From positions 13,685,970-13,749,969 of the forward strand of contig NC_044922.1 in assembly GCF_003576645.1 (NCBI RefSeq): 64,000 nt of DNA. Reading direction: 5' to 3'. A program made the position numbers and the translations under genes. Below the pieces are notes generated by a model, which was given only the letters and a program-made list of their open reading frames with translations, was not told where the DNA came from and searched no databases. The stretch comes from Ipomoea triloba. Lineage: Eukaryota; Streptophyta; Magnoliopsida; Solanales; Convolvulaceae. Positions 22,746-33,583 of this stretch are shown here, piece after piece; positions within the stretch are counted from its first letter, which is position 1, and each line of letters starts with the position of its first letter.

Positions 22746-23394
22746 AAATCTAGAAAGGTAAAAAACCCAATCTCAAATGCTTCCATATATTTGGTTCACG
22801 GTGTTTCATTTTGAAGGATAGAACTCCCACGGCAAAGTTTGAACCAAAAAGCGACGAGGGTATATTCTTACGTTATACGTACAATAGCCGTGCATATCGA
22901 GTTTATAACAAAGTCACAAAGGTCATTATGGAATCTGCAAATTTCGTGGTGGATGATCAACCAGAAGATATCTTTGAAATACCCCGATCTCAACTGGACT
23001 ACTCCACAAATAATCCAGAATCTCCTAAACTTACCCCAACGACTCCCACATATGATGCAGTGTCTACAAGTAATCCAGAATCTCCACCCGGTACTCCAGA
23101 CTCCTTACCAAGTGGACCGGAATCTCTAGAAGCCGCGTCAGAGCCCTCTACACCTAATACGGGTGTGATCTAGGTCTATAATCCAGATACAACTCCAGGA
23201 TCAGCTCTAGATGCTCCAACACGCATACAAAGGAATCATGCAATACAGAACATCATTGTAGATCCCAGCTCTGGAGTTAGAACTCGAGGGAGAAACGTGA
23301 TTATCTTGAACTTGCAGGGTACGCATGCTAGACGTAAAAAATCGAACCAAAGAATGTAAAGGAAACACTAAAGGACGAACATTGGATCAAGGCC
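22746..23394 (+). pseudogene. Integrase C-terminal tail and linker to RT
   Basis: After a stop at 22742, the frame resumes with the conserved copia text FHIFGSRCF and FEPKSDEGIFLRY, then a Pro/Ser-rich tail (SPKLTPTTPTYD) ending at TAG near 23171. A short stretch to 23394 has stops in all frames. Confidence 0.7.
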
Positions 23395-24534
23395 ATGCAG
23401 GAAGAACTCGGCCAATTTGAAAGAAATAAGGTATGGAATCTTGTTCCTAAACCTCACGGTGTTAATGTTGTAGGTACGAAATGGATATTTCGAAACAAGA
23501 CAGACTCAGCTGGCAACATCGCTCGGAACAAAGCTAGGCTGGTAGCACAGGGATACTCTCAAATCGAAGGCATCGACTACGATGAAACGTTTGCTCCAGT
23601 AGCTCGCCTAGAATCTATACGTCTTCTACTATCAATTGCATGTGCACTCCAAATCAAGCTATATCAAATGGATGTTAAAACGACATTCCTGAACGGATAT
23701 CTGAATGAAGATATTTACGTAGCTCAGCCTAAAGGATTTGAAGATCCAACTCACCCAGACTACGTATACAAGCTGGACAAAGCTTTGTACAAACTTAAAC
23801 AAGCCCCAAGGGCATGGTATGAAAGGCTCACGCAATATCTACTTCAGCATGACTACAAAAGAGGGGGAGTAGACAAAACACTGTTTATCAAAAGGTCAGG
23901 TAATCATATCACAATTGCTCAGGTTTATGTAGATGATATTGTCTTTGGATCTACCAAGGCAGGTGAAACAGATGCACTGGTGAAAGTAATGCAAAAGGAG
24001 TTTGAAATGAGCATGATTGGTGAACTCACCTATTTTCTAGGGTTACAGGTAACACAAACGGGTGAGGGTATATTTATATCTCAAGAGAAATATGCTAAAA
24101 AGTTGCTGACCAAATTTGGTCTAGAAACAGCGAAGGATGCCAGAACTCCAATATCAACGTCCATGAAACTGTTCAAGGATGAAAAAAGCAAGTCAGTGGA
24201 CTCTACCTTATACCGAAGCATGATTGGTAGCCTGCTCTACCTTACGGCAAGTAGACTAGACATTATGCTCAGTGTCGGCATGTGCGCCAGATATCAAACA
24301 GATCCAAAGGAATCGCATCTCAAGGTTGTGAAACGTATTATAAAATACGTAAAAGGTACTTTAAACTACGGTATATGGTTTCCAAATGAAACTAACCTAA
24401 ATCTTGCAGGATTCAGTGACGCTGACTGGGCAGGCAACGCTAATGATCGAAAAAGTACCTCAGGTGGTTGTTTTTTTATTGGTAAAAACTTAGTTTCCTG
24501 GCTAAGTAAAAAAGCAGAACTCCATATCGCTTAG
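23395..24534 (+). pseudogene. Reverse transcriptase and start of RNase H (copia pol)
   Basis: The frame is open for 379 codons. It starts in the conserved [20 protein letters not shown], carries [11 protein letters not shown], the catalytic YVDDIVFGS (YVDD box), [13 protein letters not shown], and the first RNase H block ([19 protein letters not shown]). In the next conserved block the frame shifts in an A-run after SWLS (24507-24512, six A where the family frame needs five), giving an early stop at 24532-24534. Confidence 0.9.
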
Positions 24535-25358
24535 TACAAAGGAATCGCATCTCAAGGTTGTGAAACGTATTATAAAATACGTAAAAGGTACTTTAAACTA
24601 CGGTATATGGTTTCCAAATGAAACTAACCTAAATTTAAACTACGGTATATGGTTTCCAAATGAAACTAACCTAAATCTTGCAGGATTCAGTGACGCTGAC
24701 TGGGCAGGCAACGCTAATGATCGAAAAAGTACCTCAGGTGGTTGTTTTTTTATTGGTAAAAACTTAGTTTCCTGGCTAAGTAAAAAAGCAGAACTCCATA
24801 TCGCTTAGTACACCTGGCTAAGTAAAAAAGCAGAACTCCATATCGCTTAGTACAAAGGAATCGCATCTCAAGGTTGTGAAACGTATTATAAAATACGTAA
24901 AAGGTACTTTAAACTACGGTATATGGTTTCCAAATGAAACTAACCTAAATTTAAACTACGGTATATGGTTTCCAAATGAAACTAACCTAAATCTTGCAGG
25001 ATTCAGTGACGCTGACTGGGCAGGCAACGCTAATGATCGAAAAAGTACCTCAGGTGGTTGTTTTTTTATTGGTAAAAACTTAGTTTCCTGGCTAAGTAAA
25101 AAAGCAGAACTCCATATCGCTTAGTACAAAGGAATCGCATCTCAAGGTTGTGAAACGTATTATAAAATACGTAAAAGGTACTTTAAACTACGGTATATGG
25201 TTTCCAAATGAAACTAACCTAAATCTTGCAGGATTCAGTGACGCTGACTGGGCAGGCAACGCTAATGATCGAAAAAGTACCTCAGGTGGTTGTTTTTTTA
25301 TTGGTAAAAACTTAGTTTCCTGGCTAAGTAAAAAAGCAGAACTCCATATCGCTTAGTA
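24305..25358 (+). repeat. Four-unit tandem amplification inside RNase H
   Basis: Units are 24305-24536 (232 bp), 24537-24810 (274 bp), 24853-25126 (274 bp) and 25127-25358 (232 bp), each opening CAAAGGAATCGCATCTCAAG. The two middle units share an extra 42-bp internal duplication (of a piece starting TTAAACTACGGTATATGG). A 42-bp partial unit lies between units two and three (24811-24852). By eye the units are identical, including the frame-breaking six-A run, so the frameshift came first. Either a recent series of duplications or an assembly artefact is possible. Confidence 0.95.
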
Positions 25359-25696
25359 CAGCAGAAGCTGAATACATAGTTGCTTGAAGTTGCTGCACTC
25401 AACTCTTATGGATGCGCCAGATGCTTACTGACTATGGTCTAGATCAGGATGTTATGACACTCTTCTGCGACAACACCAACGCAATAAATATCAGCAAAAA
25501 TCCTGTTCAACACTCCAGAACGAAGCACATTGGCATCAGGCATCATTTCATCCAGGAGTTAGTCGAGGACAAAGAAATAGAACTGGACTACATATCAACA
25601 GAGAAAAATCTTGCAGATCTATTTACTAAACCACTTGATCAATCCCGCTTTGAGATTTTACGTGCAGCTCTAGGGGTGTGCAAACTGCCAAATTAA
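25359..25696 (+). pseudogene. RNase H C-terminal end (copia pol)
   Basis: Reading resumes with the AEAEY block immediately after the array and, after an in-frame TGA near 25386, continues as LFCDNTNAINISKNPVQHSR, KHIGIRHHFIQE and LADLFTKPL, which closes copia pol. The frame ends at TAA 25694-25696. Confidence 0.85.
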
Positions 25697-26079
25697 TTCT
25701 CCTTTTACCGGAAATAAACGCCAGGTATGTATGAATTAATAAAAATATTTAGCCTTTTAATATATCTATCTCTATCTCAGGACCAGACGTACTCCAGCAA
25801 CTAGTCTGACTCATCTTAAAATCCTTCGAAATTCAAAATCCTACTTCTTGAAAAAGTCTTCTTTTTGTTATGATGAGCCCTCTACAATTTTGGTTAGCCA
25901 CACGAGTTATGATGGGAGTTAGTTTTTAACTTTATCCTTTAACCCTTATTAAAGTCCTAGTCAAATCACATCACTCCATCACTTACCTTTTGTCCCCACA
26001 CCTACCACACCTCTCACCCGTCACTTTCATCTTCTTCATCGGTTCTCTTCCTTCACCGAAAAGCTTCGAGAGACCAAAA
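25697..26079. other. Spacer between pol and ORF3
   Basis: No coding sequence is seen. It probably contains the signals for expression of the downstream ORF (a subgenomic promoter or splice acceptor), but none could be identified. Confidence 0.4.
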
Positions 26080-27199
26080 ATGGCGTCAACACCTCCGCCT
26101 CCAACTCCTGCCTATAATCCGTTCATTTTTTATGTTACCGCCGACAAGAGAGATGATCTTCTTCGACAAGTACTCAAAGGCTCTGCCCCACTCACCTCGC
26201 CGGACGAAGAACGTGTGTTAGCCACCATCAAAGCCAACCCGTAGCTTCTCGACAATCTCACTGGAAAGGAATCGCGACAACTCCTCACCATGGCAACCGA
26301 CGTTACTGCTGACCCGTTTCCAATTTCAGACGAAGAAATAGAGGATGAAGCTCGGATTCTTGCCGAGATTGAAGCTGCAAAGATCCCCAAGCACTCCAAG
26401 GAGACCAATCTGCCATTCCCACCGGTAACTTCTGTACCTTCTTCTTTAAAAGGCACCACCTCGTTGCCTATACCTAATGAGTCTGCATTTTCGGTCAATT
26501 TGCCATCACATTTGTTGAAATCTCATATTGCACAATTAGGATCCATTAATGCCCCTTTGCGTGTGCCTCCAATGTGTTTTTCTGATATTATGAGCAGTAA
26601 CCCTTTATCTCTAATCAAATATACTGGAAAACTGCCTGGATCATCTGAGTCGGAAAAAGAACCCTCAAAATCTGCGCCTGTATCACTGCCTGGATCCAGT
26701 CCAGAGGTCCCAGTACCAGCTCCAGCAGTTCCTGCACCTGCTCCAGTGTCTGTCCCAGAGTTATCCGATATTTCTATAATCAATATCACTAACCAGGTTT
26801 CTAATCTCTTTACTTCTGTTCAAGAAGCTATCATCTCTGATTTAGTAGCTGGCTTGCCTACTCCGCCAAAGGAATTTGTTCCAGTGGTCCAAGTGCCTTT
26901 TGAGAAACCTTCACGCAAGGGAAAGGAGAAGATGTCTGAGCCGAAGTCTGTCCTAGCCAAGCGGAAAATTCTTGATGATTTTGAAGATGTGGTGATTCTG
27001 TCTGAATCTAGATCACGCAAAAGGTATTCCACTATGGCTCCTGTTCGTATGACTAGATCCAGAACTGCAGGTGTCACTCCAGTCGCTCCAGCTCCTGCCC
27101 CTGCTCCAGCGAGTAAACCAGCTTCTTCTCCCGTACATAAATCCAAGAAGTCCCCTGTTTCTGCTCCTGCTCCTGCATCTTCATCCAGACTGCCAAAGC
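26080..27199 (+). pseudogene. Third ORF of the Sirevirus-like element, N-terminal part
   Basis: The ATG at 26080 opens MASTPPPPTPAYNPFIFYV. An in-frame TAG (26242-26244) breaks it after 54 codons, and it resumes in the same frame with a long Pro/Ala/Ser-rich, low-complexity chain (VPAPAVPAPAP; TPVAPAPAPAPASKPASSP) and a basic patch (SRKGKEKM, ESRSRKRY). Sireviruses often carry an extra ORF here, sometimes called env-like. Nothing in this one resembles a membrane glycoprotein: no signal peptide or transmembrane segment is seen before the insertion at 27200. The final 20 or so residues of the open frame run into the inserted LTR. Confidence 0.7.
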
Positions 27200-28895
27200 T
27201 GATAAGCGCAATTTTTATATATTATTTTATTATATTTTATTTAATAATTTTTATTATATAGTCATATTTTTATGCTTAATCTTATTTATTATTTTATTTG
27301 TATTTACTTTATGTTTATTCAATAATTAAAAATAAATCAATAAATTAATAATGTGGTGTGCAGTTAGATTAATAGTCTAACTCTATTTGGGTTTTATTAG
27401 TTATTTAATTAAAATGTGATTTACTTGTTTTTAAATAAAGTATTAGTCCAATTGTCCATAGAATTGTGCAGTGAATAGACGGCTGGTTTTCTCCCTTTTT
27501 CTAGTCAACAATGAAGAACGAACAGAAAAAAGGGCGCAACACCGTAGCCGTAGAAAATCCTAGCGATCCAACAAACTGTCAGTAATCGAAGCGATGGCTG
27601 TGTTGGGTTCGGAGAAGCTGTTGAACGGGAGTGGTATAAAAGAGGGCACAAGACGAAGAAGAGAGACCATCACTTGGTTCTGGACCAAGTTCGGAGACGG
27701 TAAGCGGAGAAATCGGAGCCGCTTCTGTTCCAATTCCCCCAGCGCGAATTAATTTTGGCTAAAGCAGCAATTTATCCACTTGGGCAGTGTCTGATTCAGC
27801 AGAGCAGCTTTGTGCTTGCCGACGGCGAAATCGTTCTCGGCCTTGGATTGATTTTGGGTTAGCGTCGAATTGTGGTCAGTAGTGAATTGACTTTTGCTTT
27901 CCTTTTCTTTAATTCATAGCGTCATTATAGTTCTTCAATTCCCAAGCATTATTTAAGCTTTTAATTTACACATGGTGAATTTGGTAACAGTGGCATAAGC
28001 TTTAATTCCATTCCTTTCCTTTGTCTTGATTAGCTTTTTTTTTTCGTTTATGAGTACATTACTGCTTTTTACTTTTAGGCCAATGTACTGCTTTCATCAA
28101 CAATAAAAAATGACTTTGCTAAAAGGGATAATTGCTAGTAATTTCTTAATGTCAATTTGCTAAGTAATCTTTCTAGGAACATGAGGATATTATTGTGAAA
28201 GTTTGTATAAGTTATGTTTAATTTGCCAATCAAGTTAAGTTTTATTCTTTGATCTTTTTCGTTAATTGATTGCGTTAATGGGTGGCCAACTTTAATGCAA
28301 TTAGTTATATTGATTTGAGAGAATTCTTAGAGTAAAAACCATGCCTATTAATTCTAAGCTCTTTAGGATAAATGGATAAATAGCTTGATTGTCTTATTAA
28401 GCTGTTTATCTGGTTCTTAACTCGGGTATTCCGTAAGTTCTTCTTGACTTAATGGGTTTTAACGGTTTGAATAAGTGTCTTAAGCATATGAATCGTTAGA
28501 ATACGTAACTGAATCTGGACGCCATACGGATTAGTTATATTAGTGAAAGAACGAACCCTTAATTTGGTTGGCAAGGTGAACTGATATGTAGGACTAGTAA
28601 TAGTAGTTGATTCATGTTCCTAGGCTTTTCCATTTTGATTGTTTATCTGATATTCTGATTCTGGGTAATTTCTCTATTCTTTTTCCTGAGTTTTGATTCA
28701 ATTGTTTTGCATTTAATTTGATCTTTATTGTTGGTATTTATTTCTAGTACTTTAAATTGTTAATTCGCTTAGTTTACTTTTGAGTTTATTAAATTGCATC
28801 GTTACAATTCCCTGTGGGATCGACCCTTGCTAAAGCACACTATCACTACAATTGACTCGTGCACTTGCGAGGACTTATTTTAAAATTGTCCATCA
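27200..28895 (+). repeat. LTR of the nested Athila-like fragment
   Basis: The region begins TGATAAGCGCAATTTTTATA, ends ATTGTCCATCA and is about 1.7 kb. A TATA box (TATAAAAG, 27635-27642) lies in a locally GC-richer part. The end lies five bases before the primer site. No second copy was seen in the window. Confidence 0.7.
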
Positions 28896-28900
28896 ATTTT

Positions 28901-28918
28901 TGGCGCCGTTGCCGGGGA
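28901..28918 (+). other. Primer-binding site, Asp-tRNA type
   Basis: TGGCGCCGTTGCCGGGGA is the primer site characteristic of Athila/Tat Ty3-type elements, which use tRNA-Asp. Confidence 0.9.
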
Positions 28919-29092
28919 ATTTGTTTATTGTGCAATTTGATTTCTTTCTTTTTGTCTAAATAATTGTTTAATATTTAATTCAATTTTTTTTCTCTTCATT
29001 CCCTTTACTATTGCCACTATTTTCTTTCTTTTCAAGTTAATTCTTTATTGCTTATTAAGAAAAAAGTACAAAACTCTGATTTTTGAAAAATC

Positions 29093-30343
29093 ATGGATGA
29101 ATTTAACCCCAATATGGGTTTAGCATTTCAAGTGTCTGAGTTAGCACAACATGTGAAAACTTTGAGTTCTCTGTTAGGTTTGAATCAGAATAATTCATTC
29201 CAAACTTGCAGAAATAATAGTGGTTTTGGACAGGCTAATTCAATGACGCCCTTTAATCAAAGGCCCTATAATTCTTATGATTCAGGTTGGGACAATTATT
29301 CTAATTTTTCTTGGGATGACAACCCATGTTGTAATTCTTATAATCCAGGTTTGGAAAATGATCCTAATTTTTATTGGGATTATAATCAAAATGATTTTCA
29401 ACCAAGTCATCCTAATTTTTATTGGGATAATAATCAAAATAACTTCTAACCAATAGATCCACCCCAGCCAGAAAAATCATCTTTGGAAGAAACACTGCAA
29501 AATTTTATACAAAATTGTAATAGGCAGCAAGAAGCTAATGAGCACTGGTTCCATAGGCAGCAAGAAGAACATGAGCAATGGATCCAGTGGCAACAAGAAG
29601 AAAATGAGCAATAGTCCCAACAACGTGAAGCTTCTTTGAGAAAACTGGAAGTACAGATAGACCAAAATGCTAAAGCTTTGCAAAGTCATGCGCCAGGTAA
29701 GTTGTCTACTCAACCTGAAGATGCTATGACTGTTTTAGGAAGTGAAAAAATTGTTGAAAATAATTTAAAAGAAAATATCATTCCTAAACAAAATGAAATG
29801 TCTGAAAAAGTGAATAATGATTTTGATGTTGTTATTTTTGTTAATGATGAGCCTCAATTGCACAAATCTGATAATCCTTATGTGCCTCCCAAGCCATTTG
29901 TGCCCCCAATTCCTTTTGATGTTCAAAATGACAAGTCAACTGTGACTGTGGTTGATGATAATGTTGAGTTTTCTAATTTAGAATCTATGAACTTGCCAAA
30001 TAAAGCTAACCGGTGTTTTGCAGATAAGGGGTTGGAGTCCACACAAAAGAATAAGTTGGAGTTTGATAAACTCCAAAAGGAGAATCTTTTGAATGGCGTG
30101 GATAATAAAGCAAGTCCTTTTCATTTAAAAACTGCAGGGCCATATGAGAACTCCACAAAAGATAAAAGGAATCAGGGAGGACTTTCTTTATCTTCTTTTC
30201 TTTCATCTCACAACATTGGGGACAATGTTGAAAATAAGTGTGGGGAAGGGATTTTACCTAAAAATCATAAAATTTTAAAAAATTTCAAAATTTTTAATTT
30301 TCTTATGTTTATTTTTATGAACCTTTTTATTTTAAAATTTTAG
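29093..30343 (+). pseudogene. Athila-like gag remnant
   Basis: Two open pieces (29093-29449 and 29636-30343) are separated by stops near 29447 and 29611. YDSGWDNYSNFSWDDN, repeated as degenerate YNPGLENDPNFYWDYN units, and LRKLEVQIDQNAKALQSHAP match the region after the Athila gag core. The capsid core itself is absent, so the 5' half of gag has been deleted. Acidic and Pro-rich text follows (PPKPFVPPIPF). No protease is seen. Confidence 0.7.
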
Positions 30344-30589
30344 CATTAGCTTGAGCTTTACCCATGTGAATATTTTGAATAGCCTGTGATAAAAATAATG
30401 CAAATTCTTTTGTCAACTCTTAGTGTGTATACTGCATGTGGCTAGTTGTTAATTGCTTTAGTTTTATATTCTGAATAGCTTTTCTCTACAAAAAAAAAAA
30501 AAGAAGAAACAAAATAAATAGAAATTAAAAAAATCACAAAAACCCTTATATGTTTAATGCAATCTCTTTGTTGATTTTTATGTTGATTT

Positions 30590-31664
30590 AAGCTCTTCAA
30601 GCCAATCTTAAGGTGCCCCTCCTTACTTACAAATTGGGACACAGATGTTAAGCGTGATCTAATCATTGAACAGCTCATAAACATTGATCATTATGTTAAG
30701 AAGTGCAATGTGATTTCCCTGCTTCGTGATCAAAATCTGCTACACACGCTTCAGAATGTTGGTACCTACTCTGAGTGGCTCACTCCAGAAATCTACACTA
30801 ATCTGACTCCTGACATTGTTGTGGAGTTGTCTCTTCTCTTCCACAAAATTTTTGTACGCAATACTTGGTATGATTTTAGCCCTTCTATTATCAACTCTTA
30901 TCTCAACAGGTCTGATTTTGAAGAGCCATTTGAGCCTGCTGTGGATTTCTTGGCATCTGCTCTGACTCATGCTCAGCTCACTGAATGGCCACATGGTGAT
31001 ATCCAGTCCAATCTGCTGACTACAGTTTACTCAGTGCTCTTTCGATTTGCATCGCACAATTGGCTGCCCAATGCCTCACGACATGCTGTTACTCCCAAAA
31101 TGGCCGCATTGCTCTACAAGATTCGCAACAGGATGAGTGTTGATTTAGGGACGGTTATCTTTGAGCATGTCATGTCATTCACTCCGCCAAAGGAGTCCAA
31201 GGTCGATCTGCCATATCCTTGCCTGCTGCTTGTAATTCTGAAATCTCAAGGGTTTAAGCCTTATCCTAATGAGCTTATTAAGACTGCAACTGCAAAATTC
31301 ACTACGGATGCAAGGCTCTATTCGGGTACTCATTATGATGATCGTGCGTCACTGCTTGCTGCCCCTGTTCCTGATCCTATACCACCTCAGGATGCCCCTC
31401 CAAGTTCCTCTACAGCGCCTACTGCCTCTGATCCAGCATCTGCTCCAGTTAAGACGTCAAGCTGCCTTCTATCAGTCTACTATTGATAATCTTAAATCGG
31501 TAGTTTCCACTCTCCGGGATGTTATCTCTGCTACAGAACCAAAGCTGGTGGCGACCCTTCGTCAAATTAATGTGTTGGAGGAACAGATTGCTTCTCAAGA
31601 TCCGGAGGATGAAGGCCCTACACAGGGTGATGAGGGCACTCTGTCAGGTTCCCCTGTCCACTAA
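30590..31664 (+). pseudogene. Third ORF of the Sirevirus-like element, C-terminal part
   Basis: After the nested insert, coding resumes (LLTNWDTDVKRDLIIEQLIN). NWLPNASRHAV, AALLYKIRNRMSVDLG and IFEHVMSF resemble the plant-specific 'putative plant transposon protein' domain, whose function is unknown. A frame change near 31450 moves the end into another frame, where TIDNLKSVVSTLRDV, ATLRQINVLEEQIASQ suggests a coiled coil, followed by an acidic tail and stop at 31662-31664. A coiled coil here is compatible with the structural-protein role proposed for such ORFs. A membrane anchor was not seen. Confidence 0.65.
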
Positions 31665-31691
31665 TTGATGATCACTTTGGCAATTTTTTGT

Positions 31692-31725
31692 GTCAAAAAG
31701 GGGGAGAATAAAGTTAGGGGGAGCA
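31692..31725 (+). other. Internal polypurine tracts (Sirevirus-type)
   Basis: AAAAAGGGGGAG and, a few bases on, TTAGGGGGAGCATC give two purine tracts about 450 bases before the 3' LTR. Together with the terminal tract AAAGGGGGAGAT (about 32153-32165) this is the multiple-polypurine arrangement known in Sireviruses. Confidence 0.75.
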
Positions 31726-32165
31726 TCTATTTTTGGTGACTCATTATGCTCTGTTGACGTAATTTGTTTTTTGGATTATGTTTTTGTTAGTTCTTTGATG
31801 ACATTCAAGATGCTTTTTTATGATAATTGGCTTTATTTGGCTTTAAAGTGACTTATGTGTTTGATGTCTTATGTGTGACTCTATGACTGTATGGTTTCTT
31901 GTTTGAAAATGTGATATGTGTTATGTGATGTCAACCAGTCCATGATGAGTTAAGTTGTTGGGGTTGTGAGGAAAGCTTCTGCCAGTGATTGTCTCTTCAT
32001 CAGGTTGGTGGTTGTTTAAAGTTTGGGCTGATACAATTTATATAGGCAGGTTTTTAATGTAAACAAATATAATTGGTGGCTTTTTAATAAAGTCTGTCAT
32101 TTTTGTATATGCCCCAATTTTATATTTGTATAGGTTTTTTACCAATAATTGCCAAAGGGGGAGAT

Positions 32166-32958
32166 TGTAAGTGTAACATTTGTACACGTTTTTGGACCTC
32201 CTATTTATTGGATTAATTAATGTCAAAAACCATAGTTTAAGTCTAATAGGTTGTTATTAAGTCAAACTGTATCAGCACTAGATCAGTTCTCTGTCTGTTC
32301 TAGATCTGTGTTCTGTCTGCTCTGGATCAGTACCAGTATTTGATTGATGAATTCAAACTGAGTCAAGTCCTTGATCCACTATTTATGGGATGATTTATTC
32401 TACTGGACAAAGCTTGAATTGAGGGATTAACAGCACATGGAGTTGAGGATATTTGGTTGATCTATTAGCTATATAAAGAGCTCCAGGACTTGGTTCTCTT
32501 TACCGATTTGATCACTTTATTATTCCAAAATTTACAAGAGAACTCTATACAGGTTTCTTACATTACTTCATGTGTTCTTATCAGCTTGGTTGCTTATTTG
32601 AAGGTTCGGCCGTGTTGGTGAACCTGGATGACTCGCACAGTGTCAGCTTGAAGATGATGAAGGCTTAGCTAAGAGTACTTTTTGTAACCATTAGTGTAGG
32701 ATGGTTGTTGTGTGACTCCTTGTAACACTTGTGATCATCTAGTGGATTGGGCTAACGTGAAGTGCCCCGCAGACGTAGGAGTGGAGCTCCGAACTGCGTA
32801 AACAATTCTGGTGTCTGGTTCCTTTTTTATTGCTTTATTGTTTTATGTTTTTATTTATCTGTTTCTAATTGATTAATATTTTCAGATAAATAATTCTATT
32901 AAAATAAAGTAGCAACCTTAAGATAAATTGTACATTCAAAACACACAATACAATTTCA
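32166..32958 (+). repeat. 3' LTR of the Sirevirus-like element
   Basis: This 793-bp LTR is directly preceded by a polypurine tract. It has an extra ACGTTTTT-type segment near its start relative to the 5' LTR. Target duplication TATAG follows. Confidence 0.95.
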
Positions 32959-32978
32959 TATAGGTTGGTAGTTCACGT

Positions 32979-33028
32979 CGGAGTTGGCTGGATGATGGTA
33001 GTATAAAATATAGGTTGGTAGTTCACGT
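32979..33028. repeat. 50-bp direct repeat of the copia target site
   Basis: The stretch CGGAGTTGGCTGGATGATGG to GTTCACGT repeats the sequence that surrounds the element (18875-18909 joined to 32959-32978), with one clear base difference. The target was therefore already a tandem duplicate, or was duplicated around the time of insertion. Confidence 0.85.
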
Positions 33029-33155
33029 CCTTCGTCCCAACAGGACCGGGACACTAAGTGGTAGGGGATTGGCCAATGGTTTGCTCCATTCACATGCATG
33101 GAACCCAACCTCATGCTTAAAGGACGAGGTGCTGAACCACCACGCCAACCATGTT
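33010..33155 (-). mobile_element. Probable SINE, minus strand
   Basis: The minus strand reads TGGTTGGCGTGGTGGTTCAG, then AAGCATGAGGTTGGGTTCC, a tRNA-like head with imperfect A and B boxes. A body ending GTGAACTACCAACC follows. The tail is part of the 50-bp target repeat, so the copia element inserted next to this SINE. It belongs to a family different from the SINEs at 5885 and 58490. Confidence 0.5.
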
Positions 33156-33379
33156 GGTTAAAACGACGTCATTAATAATAAAAAAAACTCTAAATCATTC
33201 AACTATTTTAGTATTAAGTATTAAAGTATTAAATAGTTTATAATTATCAAGTCTTAAAAAATAAAAAATGTAAACATTTAAACATTTAAATAAAAATATA
33301 CACGAGCGCCTAACGATTTTTTCAATCATGATTTATTCATCAATGTTTTGTTTTTGTTTTTTGTTTTTAATTAAAACAG
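33156..33379. other. AT-rich spacer
   Basis: It contains AAAACGACGTCATT at about 33162, a relative of the palindrome at 5777. Nothing else is recognised. Confidence 0.4.
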
Positions 33380-33583
33380 AACATTAGTGTTATTTTAGCT
33401 GAGTTGGAGTCTCTTTGTGAAATGTCATTGTTGTTTAGAATTGTTATGAAGAAGGAACAAGTGGATAATCTACTTTTTGCTTCTGTGGTTTTAGGTGTAT
33501 GTAAAGATGTTGATATTTTGTCAAAATACTATGACAAGTTGGTTTGTGATTTGGGCAGCAAAAATCAAATTCAAGAGGTTTAA
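33380..33583 (+). pseudogene. Exon-like open segment, source unknown
   Basis: An acceptor-like TTAAAACAG precedes 67 open codons (SVILAELESLCEMS, VDNLLFASVVLGVC, DVDILSKYYDKLV) that end at TAA 33581-33583. Composition and hydrophobic spacing look coding, and the neighbours are not. I do not recognise the family; no start codon or other exon was found. Confidence 0.3.

Larger units (their letters stand above)
27200..30589 (+). mobile_element. Nested Athila-like Ty3 fragment
   Basis: ORF3 of the host element is interrupted here and resumes at about 30590. AAGCT borders both edges (27196-27200 and 30590-30594), consistent with a short target duplication. The insert has one LTR-like region, an Athila/Tat-type primer site and a gag remnant. 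It has no pol and no 3' LTR that I can find. Either it was truncated after insertion, or the right part was lost with a coincidental AAGCT. Confidence 0.75.
18910..32958 (+). mobile_element. Sirevirus-like Ty1/copia retrotransposon, complete ends
   Basis: The 14.0-kb element is bounded by TGTAAGTG and TTTCA and flanked by the 5-bp duplication TATAG (18905-18909 and 32959-32963). It has a methionine-tRNA-type primer site, gag with CCHC knuckles, copia-order pol (protease, integrase, reverse transcriptase, RNase H), an extra ORF after pol and repeated polypurine tracts. The extra ORF and multiple polypurine tracts are hallmarks of the Sirevirus (SIRE/Maximus) lineage. Without the nested fragment (about 3.4 kb) and the RNase H amplification (0.8 kb) it would be near 9.8 kb, within the lineage's range. 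Many stops and frameshifts make it non-autonomous. Confidence 0.92.

Noticed and set aside
24560..25356. Three separate short RNase H genes
   Set aside because: They are repeated units of one pol segment that all end at the same frameshift.
26080..27199. Pro/Ala-rich ORF as a host cell-wall protein gene
   Set aside because: It lies between copia pol and the 3' LTR, lacks a signal peptide, and continues after the nested insert in a transposon-type domain.
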